A stretch of 62,096 nt of DNA from Bacteroidales bacterium (GCA_022784065.1 JALFUO010000045.1:1-62096), one strand, 5' to 3'. Positions 1 to 8,731 are shown, counted from the stretch's first letter. The notes: a model not told the origin generated them from the sequence alone. Numbers and translations are program-made.

Positions 1-1213
1 CTTTCTTCCAAGCTTTCCATATACACATGCGTATTCTACGTCTTAACCATTCGTCTGTTTCAAGCAAAAGACGTTTCATATTGGCAAGATGATAATAACC
101 GACCCACCCTCGTATGTATTCTTTCAGCATTTGCTTTCTCTTGGCATATCCCCACCCATTACTGCGACTTGTCAGTTCTTTTAGTCGTGATTTCATCTTG
201 GCTTTGGACTTTGGATGCACCGTGAGTTGGCATTTGACTTTCATCACATAAAAGGAGTAGCCGAGGTATTTCACTCCCCGCACATAAGACACTACGGTCT
301 TCTCCTTGTTGACTTTGAGATATAGAGCATTCTCTATAAATCGGGTTACACTCTCCTTTACTCGCATTGCAGCCCTTTTGGACTTGCAGAATATCATCGA
401 GTCATCAGCATAACGCACAAAGGGAAGCCCTCTGCGTTCAAGTTCTTTATCCAGTTCGTTGAGCATGATGTTACTCAACAACGGACTTAGCGGTCCTCCT
501 TGGGGAGTCCCTTCCTCGCTCGCTTCGAACAAGCCTTTGTTCATTACACCACTTCGGAGATATTTGTGTATAAGGCTGACAACTCTGCCGTCCTTGATGG
601 TGCGGCTGAGTATCTCTATGAGTTTGCTGTGGCTCACTGTGTCGAAGAAGCGTTCAAGGTCGAGGTCAACTACGTACTTGTAGCCTTCATCGACTATCTT
701 CTGCACTTCTCGCAATGCGTCAAGGCAGCCTCTCCTCGGGCGGAAGCCGAAGCTTCGTTTGGAGAATTGGGGGTCATAGATTATTGTCAGTGCTTGGTTG
801 ATGGCTTGTTGCACCATGCGGTCAACCACGGTGGGTATGCCCAACAGGCGCATCTTGCCGTTGTCCTTGGGTATCTCTACCCTACGGACAGGATTCGGAC
901 GGTATGTACCGTCAAGCAAGGAGCCTATCAGTTCATCCTTATTAGCCTTGAGCCATGGGAGCAGCTGCTCGCATGGCATCTTGTCGATACCGCCACATCC
1001 CTTGTTCCTCACTACTGCCAAGTAGGCTTTGTTGAAGTTGTCGGGGCTAAGGATTACTTCCAATAGGTGCTCCTTGTCAAATGGAACTTCCACGATGTTG
1101 TCTTCGGTAATCCACATGAAAGTCTGCACTCCCCCATACATTTCGGATTCCGTCCTATTTCTTTGGGGGCAGTCATTAGCAAAGGCTGATGTTTTCTGCA
1201 TTCTATCTTTCAT
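1..1213 (-). CDS. ltrA: Group II intron reverse transcriptase/maturase (partial, C-terminus off the edge)
   Basis: Retrotransposition and splicing protein of the intron. The minus frame is open from ATG at 1213 to base 2 (404 codons) and has no stop inside the window. Readable motifs in order: RNKGCGGIDKMP near residue 65, YRPNPVRRVEIPKDNGKMR near residue 105, PTVVDRMVQQAI, FGFRPRRGCLDAL, DLDLERFFDTVSH, EEGTPQGGPLSPLLSNI, and the catalytic YADD at about positions 402-413. Downstream VKYLGYSFY and GWVGYYHLA belong to the maturase-X region. This is a standard RT domain order and looks intact as far as visible. The start follows an in-frame stop at about 1253-1255. Intron class was not determined. 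Confidence 0.93.
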   Translation of the reverse strand, partial: MKDRMQKTSAFANDCPQRNRTESEMYGGVQTFMWITEDNIVEVPFDKEHLLEVILSPDNFNKAYLAVVRNKGCGGIDKMPCEQLLPWLKANKDELIGSLLDGTYRPNPVRRVEIPKDNGKMRLLGIPTVVDRMVQQAINQALTIIYDPQFSKRSFGFRPRRGCLDALREVQKIVDEGYKYVVDLDLERFFDTVSHSKLIEILSRTIKDGRVVSLIHKYLRSGVMNKGLFEASEEGTPQGGPLSPLLSNIMLNELDKELERRGLPFVRYADDSMIFCKSKRAAMRVKESVTRFIENALYLKVNKEKTVVSYVRGVKYLGYSFYVMKVKCQLTVHPKSKAKMKSRLKELTSRSNGWGYAKRKQMLKEYIRGWVGYYHLANMKRLLLETDEWLRRRIRMCIWKAWKK

Positions 1214-1760
1214 AAGGGATTCCGCGAAGCGCCTGACCAAAGGGAAGAACTTTCAATTACTAATCGTTTAATTGTTAGGTTCAGCCCTTCATGGAGCGTT
1301 ACCGATTACTCCACTACTATGGCTTCTGCTGACTTCTCACGGCAAGCTTTACTCCGTGGCTTTTGTAAGAGAAACTAATCACCACGTCCGTGAGACCTCC
1401 TCGGATAAGGGCATTGTCTTTCCATCTTATATCTGCTTGATTTACTATGTATGTTCCGGATAGTTATAGGACTTCAGTGCTTTTTGCCACCTTATCCACA
1501 TACTTTAGCCTTGTATCAAGTTTCTGTTCGTCAGACCAGATCTTTGCCGCTGACTTCTTTCAGATTCCACCTCGCGATGGACACCCTTGTCTCTCTGGCT
1601 ATACGATTCCCACTATCAGGGCTCGTTGGGGACTTGCACCCGTTAGACATTACTCATGCCGAGCATACAAAATCCCACTTCCGTCAATTTTAACGGAAGT
1701 GGGATGATAGTCAAATAGTACTAACCTAACGCTTCAACAATCGGAGCCAAAGTTACCTCG
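1..1760 (-). mobile_element. Group II intron, 5' part (truncated by window edge)
   Basis: The minus strand carries an intron-encoded reverse transcriptase (1-1213) preceded by about 550 bases of non-coding, structured sequence, the expected layout of ribozyme domains I-III followed by the ORF in domain IV. A 13-bp hairpin (1672-1684 with 1693-1705) lies in the likely domain I region. Domains V and VI and the 3' splice site would be left of the window. I could not place the 5' splice site exactly (no clear GUGYG), so 1760 is an estimate. The intron sits about 50-100 bases downstream of the terminator of mnmE and in the same orientation. Confidence 0.8.
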
Positions 1761-1803
1761 AAAAACTAGTATCAACAAATTACAAATGGAAAGTGTTAAA
1801 ACG

Positions 1804-1830
1804 AAAAAAGCCACCAAAATGGTGGCTTAT
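1804..1830 (-). terminator. Rho-independent terminator of mnmE
   Basis: Read on the minus strand, an 8-bp stem AAGCCACC/GGTGGCTT (1808-1828, five-base loop) is followed by a run of six T. It lies about 40 bases past the mnmE stop and separates that gene from the intron. Confidence 0.8.
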
Positions 1831-1870
1831 AAGCAGTTATAAAAACGTTTTGCAAGTATGGTCAGGCGGT

Positions 1871-3328
1871 CTATTTACCAATGCAAAAGCTTTTGAACAC
1901 GGAATGGAGGACTTCGTCGGAGGTGATGGCGCCGCCGGTGATTTCTGCAAGGTGAAAAAGCACGGAGCGGAGGTCTTGGCTGATGAGGTCGCCGGGCAGG
2001 CCGTCGCGCAGGCCGGAAGTAACGCGGTCGAGGTCGGCAAGGGCGGAGAGGATGGCGGCGTAATGGCGCTCGTTGGTGATGATGATGTCGTTTTGCGTGG
2101 CGGTGGCAGTTTGCGCCGCTGCTTTTTCCAAATAGGAAACGACGGGGGCGCAAGAAGAAGAGGCTTGCGCGGTGATAAAAAGATGCTCGGCCGAAATTTC
2201 GGCAAAGGCAGAAAGCATGGCTGCAGCGGCTTGCGGGACGTTCGTGCCTTTAGGGGCTGTAGGGTGTGCCAGGTCGTTCAAACCGATTAAGTCGGATTTG
2301 TTGAACAGTAGCAGCAGGGACTTGCCTGCGCAGAGCGGGAGGATTTCGTCTTTGAGCCGCAGGGACTTCTGCCAGTCTGTGCTGTCGATAACCCACAGCA
2401 CGATTTCTGCTTCTTCGAGTTTCTTGAAAGTGCGGTTGATGCCGATTTGCTCCACCTTGTCGTCCGACTGCCTGATGCCGGCCGTGTCGATGAAGCGGAA
2501 GAGCGTGCCGCCAATGTTCACCGTGTCCTCAATCGCGTCGCGCGTGGTGCCGTGCACGTCGCTCACGATGGCTTTCTCTTCTCCGAGCAGCGTGTTGAGC
2601 AAGGTAGATTTGCCCGCGTTTGTGTCGCCTACGATTGCCACGGGGATGCCGTTCTTGATGGCGTTGCCGAGGCGGAAGGAAGAAGCGAGGCGGGATAGTT
2701 TCTTGTGGATTTCGTCGGTGATGTCTTGCAGTTGGGTGCGGTCGGCAAATTCAAGGTCTTCGTGGTCGGAGAAGTCAAGTTCAAGTTCGAGGAGCGTGGT
2801 GAGATGGAGCAATTTCTCGCGCAGGTCCGCCAGTTCCTTGCTGAACTGCCCGCGCATCTGCTTGAGTGCGATGCGGTGGGTGGCAGCAGAGGTTGAGGCG
2901 ATGAGGTCGGCAACGGCTTCGGCGCGGCTAAGGTCCATCTTCCCGTTGAGAAAGGCCCGCTGCGTGAACTCGCCGGGACGGGCCATGCGGCAGCCTTTTG
3001 CTATGAGGCTTTGCAGCAGCCGCGAGACAATATAGGCGGAGCCGTGGCAGGAAATTTCCACGCTGTCTTCGCCGGTATAGGAGTGCGGCGCACGGAAGAG
3101 GGTGACCAGCACCTCGTCGAGCGTTTCCCCTTCTTCGTCCAATATGTCGCCAAACGCCACGGTGCCTGCCGCGCGTTGCGCAAGGCTTTTCCCGACTTTC
3201 TGCTTGAAAAGGCTGTTGGCGATTTCAACAGCTCTTTTGCCCGATATGCGTATCACGGAAATCGCGCCGCCTGCCGGCGTGGCGGGTGCGCAAATGGTAT
3301 CTTCGTAATAAAAAGCGGTGTCTGTCAT
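1871..3328 (-). CDS. mnmE: tRNA uridine-5-carboxymethylaminomethyl modification GTPase MnmE
   Basis: With MnmG this enzyme installs the cmnm5 group on U34 of several tRNAs. It is cytoplasmic and K+-activated. The N-terminal formyl-THF-binding domain begins TDTAFYYEDTICAPATP. The GTPase domain shows the P-loop GDTNAGKS, the switch II DTAG and the NKSD base-recognition motif. The C-terminus ends in the invariant C-[IL]-G-K (CIGK) needed for modification. Length 485 aa is normal (about 450-465 in E. coli-like proteins). An in-frame ATG nine codons upstream exists, but the internal one gives the conserved N-terminus. Confidence 0.96.
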   Translation of the reverse strand: MTDTAFYYEDTICAPATPAGGAISVIRISGKRAVEIANSLFKQKVGKSLAQRAAGTVAFGDILDEEGETLDEVLVTLFRAPHSYTGEDSVEISCHGSAYIVSRLLQSLIAKGCRMARPGEFTQRAFLNGKMDLSRAEAVADLIASTSAATHRIALKQMRGQFSKELADLREKLLHLTTLLELELDFSDHEDLEFADRTQLQDITDEIHKKLSRLASSFRLGNAIKNGIPVAIVGDTNAGKSTLLNTLLGEEKAIVSDVHGTTRDAIEDTVNIGGTLFRFIDTAGIRQSDDKVEQIGINRTFKKLEEAEIVLWVIDSTDWQKSLRLKDEILPLCAGKSLLLLFNKSDLIGLNDLAHPTAPKGTNVPQAAAAMLSAFAEISAEHLFITAQASSSCAPVVSYLEKAAAQTATATQNDIIITNERHYAAILSALADLDRVTSGLRDGLPGDLISQDLRSVLFHLAEITGGAITSDEVLHSVFKSFCIGK

Positions 3329-3438
3329 ATAAAAAAGACCTTGTTTTATTTGCAAATGAAATTTATTTGCAATTATTTTGCAATAAGAAAATCACGCGGC
3401 GCGTGCTTTTCCGCTTATTTATAATTAAATCCAACATT

Positions 3439-3894
3439 ATGAAAACTTACAGACTTCTTTCTCTGTGCGCCGCCTTGTTTATGGCTTCGCACATGCTTGC
3501 ACAGACAAGCAACCACCCGCTCGTAGGCCTTTGGCAGCAAGTTCAGCAAAGCGACGGGCACACCCACGGCGGCAAGCCCGGCTTTATCAAACTGCCCGTT
3601 TGGAAAGTGATTCAGCCCGACGGCAACTTCTTCATCTTCCTCATTGCCGCGCCCGATGCTACTTGTATCAAGACCAACGAGGGAGCGTATACCGTTAATT
3701 CCGACAGTGTCTACACGGAGCATATCAACGGTTCTGTCACCGACCCCACGCTTATCGGCAAAGATAACAAGATTTCCTATCGCTTTGAGACGCAGGACAT
3801 GCTCCACGTTTCTTACCACCACGAAAAGGCAGACAGGAAAGGCGAGGAACTTTGGATTCGTGTCAAGCTTGAAGTGCCCCGCAAGGAGCCGTAA
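3439..3894 (+). CDS. Small exported protein, DUF4488-like
   Basis: 151-residue protein starting with a Sec signal peptide (hydrophobic core LLSLCAALFMASHMLA, cleavage near AQ-TS). The mature part begins HPLVGLWQQVQ and contains GFIKLPVWKVIQPDGNFF, a lipocalin-like beforehand 'LxGxW' pattern reminiscent of DUF4488 proteins of Bacteroides. Function unknown. It is divergent from mnmE and ends just before a strong terminator, so it is probably monocistronic. The start at 3439 is chosen because it opens the signal peptide; the upstream extension lies in AT-rich promoter DNA. Confidence 0.75.
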   Translation: MKTYRLLSLCAALFMASHMLAQTSNHPLVGLWQQVQQSDGHTHGGKPGFIKLPVWKVIQPDGNFFIFLIAAPDATCIKTNEGAYTVNSDSVYTEHINGSVTDPTLIGKDNKISYRFETQDMLHVSYHHEKADRKGEELWIRVKLEVPRKEP

Positions 3895-3916
3895 GCCCAT
3901 ACATATAATATATATA

Positions 3917-3947
3917 GGTCTCACGAACATTCGTGAGACCTTTTTTT
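3917..3947 (+). terminator. Rho-independent terminator
   Basis: Perfect 10-bp stem GGTCTCACGA/TCGTGAGACC (3917-3926, 3931-3940), loop ACAT, then seven T. It closes the small exported protein gene and faces the convergent thioesterase gene. Confidence 0.9.
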
Positions 3948-3957
3948 GCCTGCAAGT

Positions 3958-4710
3958 TTAGCCGTTGTTGCTGCGATGCAGAATGCCGCGGCAAAGCAGG
4001 GTGCCGTCGTCGCGCTTGATGACATAGAGGCGGCGTGCGTCGTCGCTGTCGCGGTCAGCAAAGATTTGGAGACGATGGCCTGCGCCGCTTTCGGCGGCAT
4101 ATTGCATTTCGATGCGCGTCACGGGGTTGGCGGCATGCTCTTGCTTAGAAATTCTGTCGAGTAGCAGTTCGATGTAGCGAATGGAGTTGACATGGCCGTT
4201 GATGTCGAGGTCGGTATATGCCGCCTTATGTTCTGCCAAAAGTTCTGGCGTTTGCAGGCGCAGGCGGGTAGGGGGCGCGATGGGGGCTTCGCGCTCGGGC
4301 ACGATGCATTGCCATAGTTGGTCGTCGGGCATCTGCGAGAGGTCAACGGGCTGGCGCGTGTCAATGTTGATGAGTGCCCAAGTGGAAACGGCATGGCCGT
4401 AAGCCGTGCCGTCGGGGCGCATGATGGCGTAGTGGCGGTCGGTGAATTGCCGGTAAACGCTCTTCACCCACGTTTGGATTTCAAACTGTTCGCCCGTGCG
4501 GGGCATGGCGGGCACGTCGATGATGAGGCGCGAGAGCACCCACGCCAGCCGCCGCTGTACTACCTGCTCGTAACCGAAACCAAACGTGCCTGCGCTCAGG
4601 CTGGCGCAGCGCAGCAGCAGGTTGCCCAGCGTACCCCAAGAGAGGTTGCCGCGATAGTCTTCCGAGAAAGGCTCGACGGTGAAATGGTATTTTGAGATGT
4701 TGTTTTCCAT
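3958..4710 (-). CDS. Acyl-ACP thioesterase
   Basis: 250-residue cytoplasmic hotdog-fold thioesterase (FatA/FatB-like, PF01643 type) predicted to release fatty acids from acyl-ACP. Seen: N-terminal YHFTVEPFSEDYRGNLSW, central TGEQFEIQTWVKSVYRQFTDRHYAI, and the second hotdog with AAYTDLDINGHVNSIRYIELLLD, in which D-N-H correspond to the catalytic residues of plant-type thioesterases. The ATG at 4710 gives the family N-terminus. A longer in-frame reading to 4854 crosses a repeat and is not credible. Neighbouring genes give no pathway clue. Confidence 0.88.
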   Translation of the reverse strand: MENNISKYHFTVEPFSEDYRGNLSWGTLGNLLLRCASLSAGTFGFGYEQVVQRRLAWVLSRLIIDVPAMPRTGEQFEIQTWVKSVYRQFTDRHYAIMRPDGTAYGHAVSTWALINIDTRQPVDLSQMPDDQLWQCIVPEREAPIAPPTRLRLQTPELLAEHKAAYTDLDINGHVNSIRYIELLLDRISKQEHAANPVTRIEMQYAAESGAGHRLQIFADRDSDDARRLYVIKRDDGTLLCRGILHRSNNG

Positions 4711-4753
4711 GGTGTGTGTTTTTTGAAATGCAACGTTTTCGTTAAGCCAGATG

Positions 4754-4850
4754 AGCAAAGTCGAGTTTACTCGAACTTTGCTATGGCGAGAATTTTCGTG
4801 CAAGTGAGCGCAATCAAGTTTACTTGAATTGCCGAGCGCAGCCGAAAATG
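4754..4850. repeat. Structured intergenic hairpins, copy 1
   Basis: Two adjacent hairpins between the thioesterase and the kinase genes. The first pairs 4754-4765 with 4770-4782 around TTTA. The second has outer arms ATTTTCG (4792-4798) and CGAAAAT (4843-4849), conserved GTGCAAGTGAGCGCA and GAGCGCAGCC flanks, and an inner stem TCAAG-TTTA-CTTGA. The same architecture with a different inner stem occurs at 16487-16552. Confidence 0.7.
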
Positions 4851-4880
4851 TCAAAGAAAAACGTCTGTTGAAAACGAATC

Positions 4881-6365
4881 TTATTTTCCTGCCGCCGGTA
4901 GCACACGGCTGATACCCTGTTCGCGGTGGCAGAGGCGTACTTCGATGCCGAACTTTTTATTGAGATGCTCGGCGAGATGCTCGGCCGAGTAAACGCTGCG
5001 GTGCTGCCCGCCCGTGCAGCCGAAGGAGAACATAAGGTCGGTGAAACCGCGTTGCAGATAGCGGCTCACGTGGGCATCTGCGAGGCGATACACGCTGTCG
5101 AGAAAAACGAGTATCTCCCCGTCGTCTTCAAGGAACTTGATTACTGCCTCGTCGCGGCCCGTAAGTTTTTTGTACGGTTCGTACCGCCCGGGGTTGTGCG
5201 TGCTGCGGCAGTCGAACACGTAGCCGCCGCCGTTGCCGCTTTCGTCTTGCGGAATGCCTTTCTTATAACTGAAACTGAACACGCGCACCACGAGGTTCTT
5301 ATGCTCTTCCAGCCCTTTCCCGCAGGGTTGCTCGCCAGTCTGTCTCGGCGTGTTGAACTGCGGCAGGTCTGCCAGTTCCTGCAACGTCTGTTGCAGGTAA
5401 GGGTAGGGGGCGCACACGCCGTCGAGCAGTTGGCGGCGGAGGCTCTGGATAGCGCTGGGAATGCTGTCGAGGAAATATTTCTTGCGTTCGAAATAACCGC
5501 GAAGGCCGTATGCGCCGAGCACTTGCAGCATGCGGAACAATACGAAGAGCGACAGCCCCTTGCGAAACGCAGCGCGGTCCACGTTCGTTATTTTCGCCAG
5601 TTCTTCCAGATAGTCCTCAATCAGTGCTTCGCGCAGCGTTTGCGGATAGCGTGCCGAGGCTTGCCAGAGGAATGAGGCCACGTCGTATTGCAGCGGTCCC
5701 TGCATGCCGCCCTGAAAGTCGATGAACCACGGTTCACCATCGGGCGCGAGCATCACGTTGCGTGCCTGAAAGTCGCGATACAGAAAGCCCGCGTGCCCCT
5801 TGCCGCATGCCACGAGGTCGGCTGCCAGTTTCCTGAATTCTTCTTCGAGGAGCAGTTCGTCGTAGGGCAGGTCGGTGGTTTTGAGGAAGCAATATTTGAA
5901 ATAATGGAGGTCGAAGAGCGCAGCCTGCGTGTCAAACCTGCGGGGAGCGAGGCAGCGCGAGAAGTCCAGACCCGCTGCGCCTTCCACCTGTATGTGGGGC
6001 AGCAGGCAGAGCGTGCGCCTGATGAGCGCAATCTCTTCTTCGGAATATTGCGCCCCGGCGGTGCGTCCCTTTTCCAACGCCTGATAGAGCGAGCGGCAGC
6101 CGAGGTCTTGCTGGAGATAGCGCATGCCATCGTCGCTCACGGCGTAAACTTCGGGAAAGGGTAAACCCTTGCTGCGGAAATGCCCGGCAAGGTAGACGAA
6201 CTGCCTGTTCTCTTCCTCCGACTGCCCCACGACGCCGATTGCCGTGCCGCCGCTGTTGCCGGTAAAGCGCACGTAGACGCGGTTGCTGCCTGCCTTGGCA
6301 AGCGTTTCGGCTTTCAGCGGCGCAGCGCCGAAGTGCTGCTTGTATAGTTCTATAAGTTGCTGCAT
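4881..6365 (-). CDS. APH-family kinase fused to RapZ C-terminal domain
   Basis: 494-residue fusion. Residues 1-330 are an aminoglycoside-phosphotransferase/AmgK-like small-molecule kinase: AGSNRVYVRF near 26, YRDFQARN at 196-203 (catalytic loop) and IDFQGG at 215-220 (Mg-binding). Residues about 355-490 match the C-terminal domain of RapZ/YvcJ: VRVFSFSYKKGIP, FDCRSTHNPGRY, TGRD and the signature FGCTGGQHRSV. RapZ binds glucosamine-6-phosphate and a small RNA in E. coli; AmgK phosphorylates anomeric GlcNAc/MurNAc. A role in amino-sugar salvage or sensing is therefore inferred, not shown. The RapZ N-terminal P-loop domain is absent. The gene stands alone between two repeats. Confidence 0.85.
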   Translation of the reverse strand: MQQLIELYKQHFGAAPLKAETLAKAGSNRVYVRFTGNSGGTAIGVVGQSEEENRQFVYLAGHFRSKGLPFPEVYAVSDDGMRYLQQDLGCRSLYQALEKGRTAGAQYSEEEIALIRRTLCLLPHIQVEGAAGLDFSRCLAPRRFDTQAALFDLHYFKYCFLKTTDLPYDELLLEEEFRKLAADLVACGKGHAGFLYRDFQARNVMLAPDGEPWFIDFQGGMQGPLQYDVASFLWQASARYPQTLREALIEDYLEELAKITNVDRAAFRKGLSLFVLFRMLQVLGAYGLRGYFERKKYFLDSIPSAIQSLRRQLLDGVCAPYPYLQQTLQELADLPQFNTPRQTGEQPCGKGLEEHKNLVVRVFSFSYKKGIPQDESGNGGGYVFDCRSTHNPGRYEPYKKLTGRDEAVIKFLEDDGEILVFLDSVYRLADAHVSRYLQRGFTDLMFSFGCTGGQHRSVYSAEHLAEHLNKKFGIEVRLCHREQGISRVLPAAGK

Positions 6366-6374
6366 ATATTTTTT

Positions 6375-6416
6375 AGTAGACGAGTAGACGAGTAGACAAG
6401 TAGACGAGTAGACGAG
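6375..6416. repeat. AGTAGACR octamer array
   Basis: About five tandem units of AGTAGACG/AGTAGACA directly upstream of the kinase-RapZ gene, so partly in its leader. It is a short member of the family seen at 16556-16713 and 43034-43142, here without the inverted closing arm. Confidence 0.7.
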
Positions 6417-6454
6417 ATTTTACGACAACATGGAAAACAATAGGCAACAGTACT

Positions 6455-7249
6455 TCACTTTCTTTTGGCAAGGTTCATCAGATGCACTGCCGTCAGCGCG
6501 GCCGTTTCGGTGCGCAGGCGCGAGGGACCGAGGCTCACGGACTGGAAACCGAGGCTGAGGGCGAGCCTCACCTCCTCGATGCTGAAATCGCCCTCTGGCC
6601 CGATGAGCACGAGCGAGTCCTGAGTGGCGGAAAGGAGCATTTGCAGGTTGGGGTGTCCCGTGTCGAAACTCACGATGGCTTCTGCCTCGCTGCCTTGCGC
6701 TTCCTCGGCGGCGGGGTAGGGCGCGTTGACCGCGATGTCGGCCGCTGCATAGCAATGGGCTATGAACTTCTGCCCGTCGAAAGGCTGCTTCACGAAGTCG
6801 GCGAATTTTGTCATCGGGCGCAGCAGCGGCTTGCATGCCTTGCGGCTCTGCTTCATCGCGCTCACAATGATTTTGTCCAAGCGCTCCGTTTTCACCGCGC
6901 GGCGTTCCGAGTTGTCGCAGTCCAGCAGGGCGAGTTCGTCAAAGCCTATTTCAGTAGCCTTTTCTGCGAGCCACTCCATACGGTCCATGTTCTTCGTAGG
7001 CGCTACGGCGAGGCAGATGCGGCTTTGCCACGCAGGCAGTGTGTGCAGGCATCGCGTGATGTCGAGATAGCACGCGCCGCGAGAGGTCGCCGCTATGGTG
7101 GCTTCGTAGAGATTGCCCTTGCCGTCGGCCGCCACGAGTGCATCGCCCTCCTTCATGCGCAGCACGCGCACGGCGTGCGCCGCCTCTTCGGAAGGGAGGG
7201 CGCGTTCGGTGGCCACGTCGGGGGCGTAGAAGAAACGGATTTCTTTCAT
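6455..7249 (-). CDS. rsmE: 16S rRNA m3U1498 methyltransferase RsmE
   Basis: SPOUT-class methyltransferase, 264 aa, normal length. Motifs: N-terminal PUA-like MKEIRFFYAPDV, HAVRVLRMKEGD, then AVAPTKNMDRMEWLAEKATEIG and the knot motifs LIGPEGDF and LGPSRLRTETAALTAVH, the SAM-binding loops. It forms a probable minus-strand cluster with the downstream-oriented trmD and the nuclease-like gene (32-base gap to the latter). Confidence 0.95.
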   Translation of the reverse strand: MKEIRFFYAPDVATERALPSEEAAHAVRVLRMKEGDALVAADGKGNLYEATIAATSRGACYLDITRCLHTLPAWQSRICLAVAPTKNMDRMEWLAEKATEIGFDELALLDCDNSERRAVKTERLDKIIVSAMKQSRKACKPLLRPMTKFADFVKQPFDGQKFIAHCYAAADIAVNAPYPAAEEAQGSEAEAIVSFDTGHPNLQMLLSATQDSLVLIGPEGDFSIEEVRLALSLGFQSVSLGPSRLRTETAALTAVHLMNLAKRK

Positions 7250-7281
7250 CGCTGTTGCATTTATATGACCCCTCTGTTGAT

Positions 7282-7848
7282 TTATTCCTCTTTGCCTTCC
7301 CTGCGGCGCAACTCGTCGCGCAAGGCTTTCGCCAATTCGAAATCATCGCGCTTCACTGCGTCGTCCATAGCCTCTTCCAATAGTTTGGCGGGCATGGCAT
7401 TGAGCGGCACAGCCATAGCCTCCGGCGAGTTTGTGAGGCGATATTGCTCCTCGAAGGTTTTGCGCGGTATGAAGAGGCGGCAGTCCGTTTTTATGGCGGC
7501 GGCGATGCCGTTGCCGATGTCGGCCGACATCGATATCGAGTCGTGCGCCTCGTTGACGAAGAGCATCTCGGTGAGTTGCTTGCCGTCGCGTGCGCCAAGC
7601 AGTTTCACGCTCTCCAACTTGTAGCCCGCAGTCTTCACAAGGCGCATCATCATCTCCAACGTGGGATACGATTGGCGCATCATCGCGTTTTCAAGCACTT
7701 CGTATTCCTCCTCGTTCAGCAGCACGGGAAAGAGCCGTTCGCCCGCACTCTCTTGCAGCACGAGGATACGCGCATTGCTGAGCGACGTGTTGCCCGCAAG
7801 TCCTTTCACAAAGAGCGGTATGTTGTCTGTAACGTAGAATAATCCCAT
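7282..7848 (-). CDS. Bifunctional nuclease (DUF151) domain protein with UVR motif
   Basis: 188-residue cytoplasmic protein. Residues 1-135 match the BFN/DUF151 fold (LVLQESAGERLFPVLLNEEEYEVLENAM near 30-55, SADIGNGIAAAIKTDC near 110). Residues 150-185 form a UvrB/UvrC motif helix (AMDDAVKRDDFELAKALRDELRR). This two-domain form is common in Bacteroidetes. The biochemical activity in bacteria is not settled. It lies 32 bases upstream of rsmE, so the two are probably co-transcribed. Confidence 0.88.
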   Translation of the reverse strand: MGLFYVTDNIPLFVKGLAGNTSLSNARILVLQESAGERLFPVLLNEEEYEVLENAMMRQSYPTLEMMMRLVKTAGYKLESVKLLGARDGKQLTEMLFVNEAHDSISMSADIGNGIAAAIKTDCRLFIPRKTFEEQYRLTNSPEAMAVPLNAMPAKLLEEAMDDAVKRDDFELAKALRDELRRREGKEE

Positions 7849-7911
7849 AAATTCGTTGCTTATTGGTTAACTCGTTAATTCCTTTACCTGTCTACTAAAA
7901 AACTCATTGTC

Positions 7912-8589
7912 TTATTCTCCCAGCAGGTCGGGCCTTAGGCGGCGTGTCCGTTCGAGGCTTTGCGAGAGTTCCCATTCCTTGATTTTCGCCTCGTGTCCCG
8001 AGAGCAGCACATCGGGCACGCGCCAGCCCTTGTAGTCGGCGGGGCGGGTGTAGACGGGGGCTGCCAGGAGGTTGTCTTGAAAACTGTCGGAGAGTGCGCT
8101 TTGCTCGTCCGACAGCACGCCCGGCACGAGGCGCACCATGGCATCGGCCATCACGGCCGCCGCCAACTCGCCGCCCGTCAGCACAAAGTCGCCGATAGAA
8201 ACTTCTTTCGTGATGAGGTGCTCGCGGATGCGGTAGTCGATACCCTTGTAGTGCCCGCAAAGGATAATCACGTTGTTGAGCATCGAGAATGCGTTGGCCA
8301 TAGGCTGGTTGAACTGCTCGCCGTCGGGCGTGGTGAAAATCACCTCGTCGTAGTCGCGCTCCGCTTTCAGTGCCGTGATGCAAGCGTCGATGGGCTGGCA
8401 TTGCATCACCATTCCCGCCGAGCCGCCAAAGGGGTAGTCGTCCACGCGGCGGTGCTTGTCGGCGGTGTAGTCGCGCAGGTTGTGCAGGTGTATTTCCACC
8501 AGTCCTTTCTTTTGCGCGCGTGCAAGGATAGAGGTATTGATAAACCCGTCGAGCATTTCGGGCAGCACTGTGATAATGTCTATTCTCAT
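7912..8589 (-). CDS. trmD: tRNA (guanine-N1-)-methyltransferase TrmD
   Basis: 225-residue SPOUT methyltransferase making m1G37 in tRNA, which prevents frameshifting. Motifs: [38 protein letters not shown], and the trefoil-knot loop [19 protein letters not shown], then [19 protein letters not shown]. The start at 8589 is the conserved one; an upstream in-frame ATG (8646) would cross the predicted promoter. The short gap to the nuclease-like gene suggests one operon with rsmE. Confidence 0.96.
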   Translation of the reverse strand: MRIDIITVLPEMLDGFINTSILARAQKKGLVEIHLHNLRDYTADKHRRVDDYPFGGSAGMVMQCQPIDACITALKAERDYDEVIFTTPDGEQFNQPMANAFSMLNNVIILCGHYKGIDYRIREHLITKEVSIGDFVLTGGELAAAVMADAMVRLVPGVLSDEQSALSDSFQDNLLAAPVYTRPADYKGWRVPDVLLSGHEAKIKEWELSQSLERTRRLRPDLLGE

Positions 8590-8615
8590 ATAAGGCAAGT
8601 CTGTTTTGAAGATAT

Positions 8616-8651
8616 GCAAATTTACGCTTTTCTTATGAGATAGCAAGCAAA
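8616..8651 (-). promoter_or_regulatory. Putative promoter of trmD operon
   Basis: On the minus strand TAAATTTGC (8616-8624) fits the Bacteroidetes -7 box, with TTTG (8648-8651) upstream. The 23-base spacing is slightly long. Confidence 0.4.
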
Positions 8652-8731
8652 TAGGGCTTATTGATTGCTTGTATCGTAATGGTGTTGCGTTTTATAAATG
8701 CCCGCCGCGCATTCCCTTTCCCCGAGATAAA

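Noticed and set aside
459-1707. Several plus-strand ORFs of 60-188 aa
   Set aside because: They are antisense shadows of the intron reverse transcriptase and its structured leader. The minus frame carries all RT motifs.
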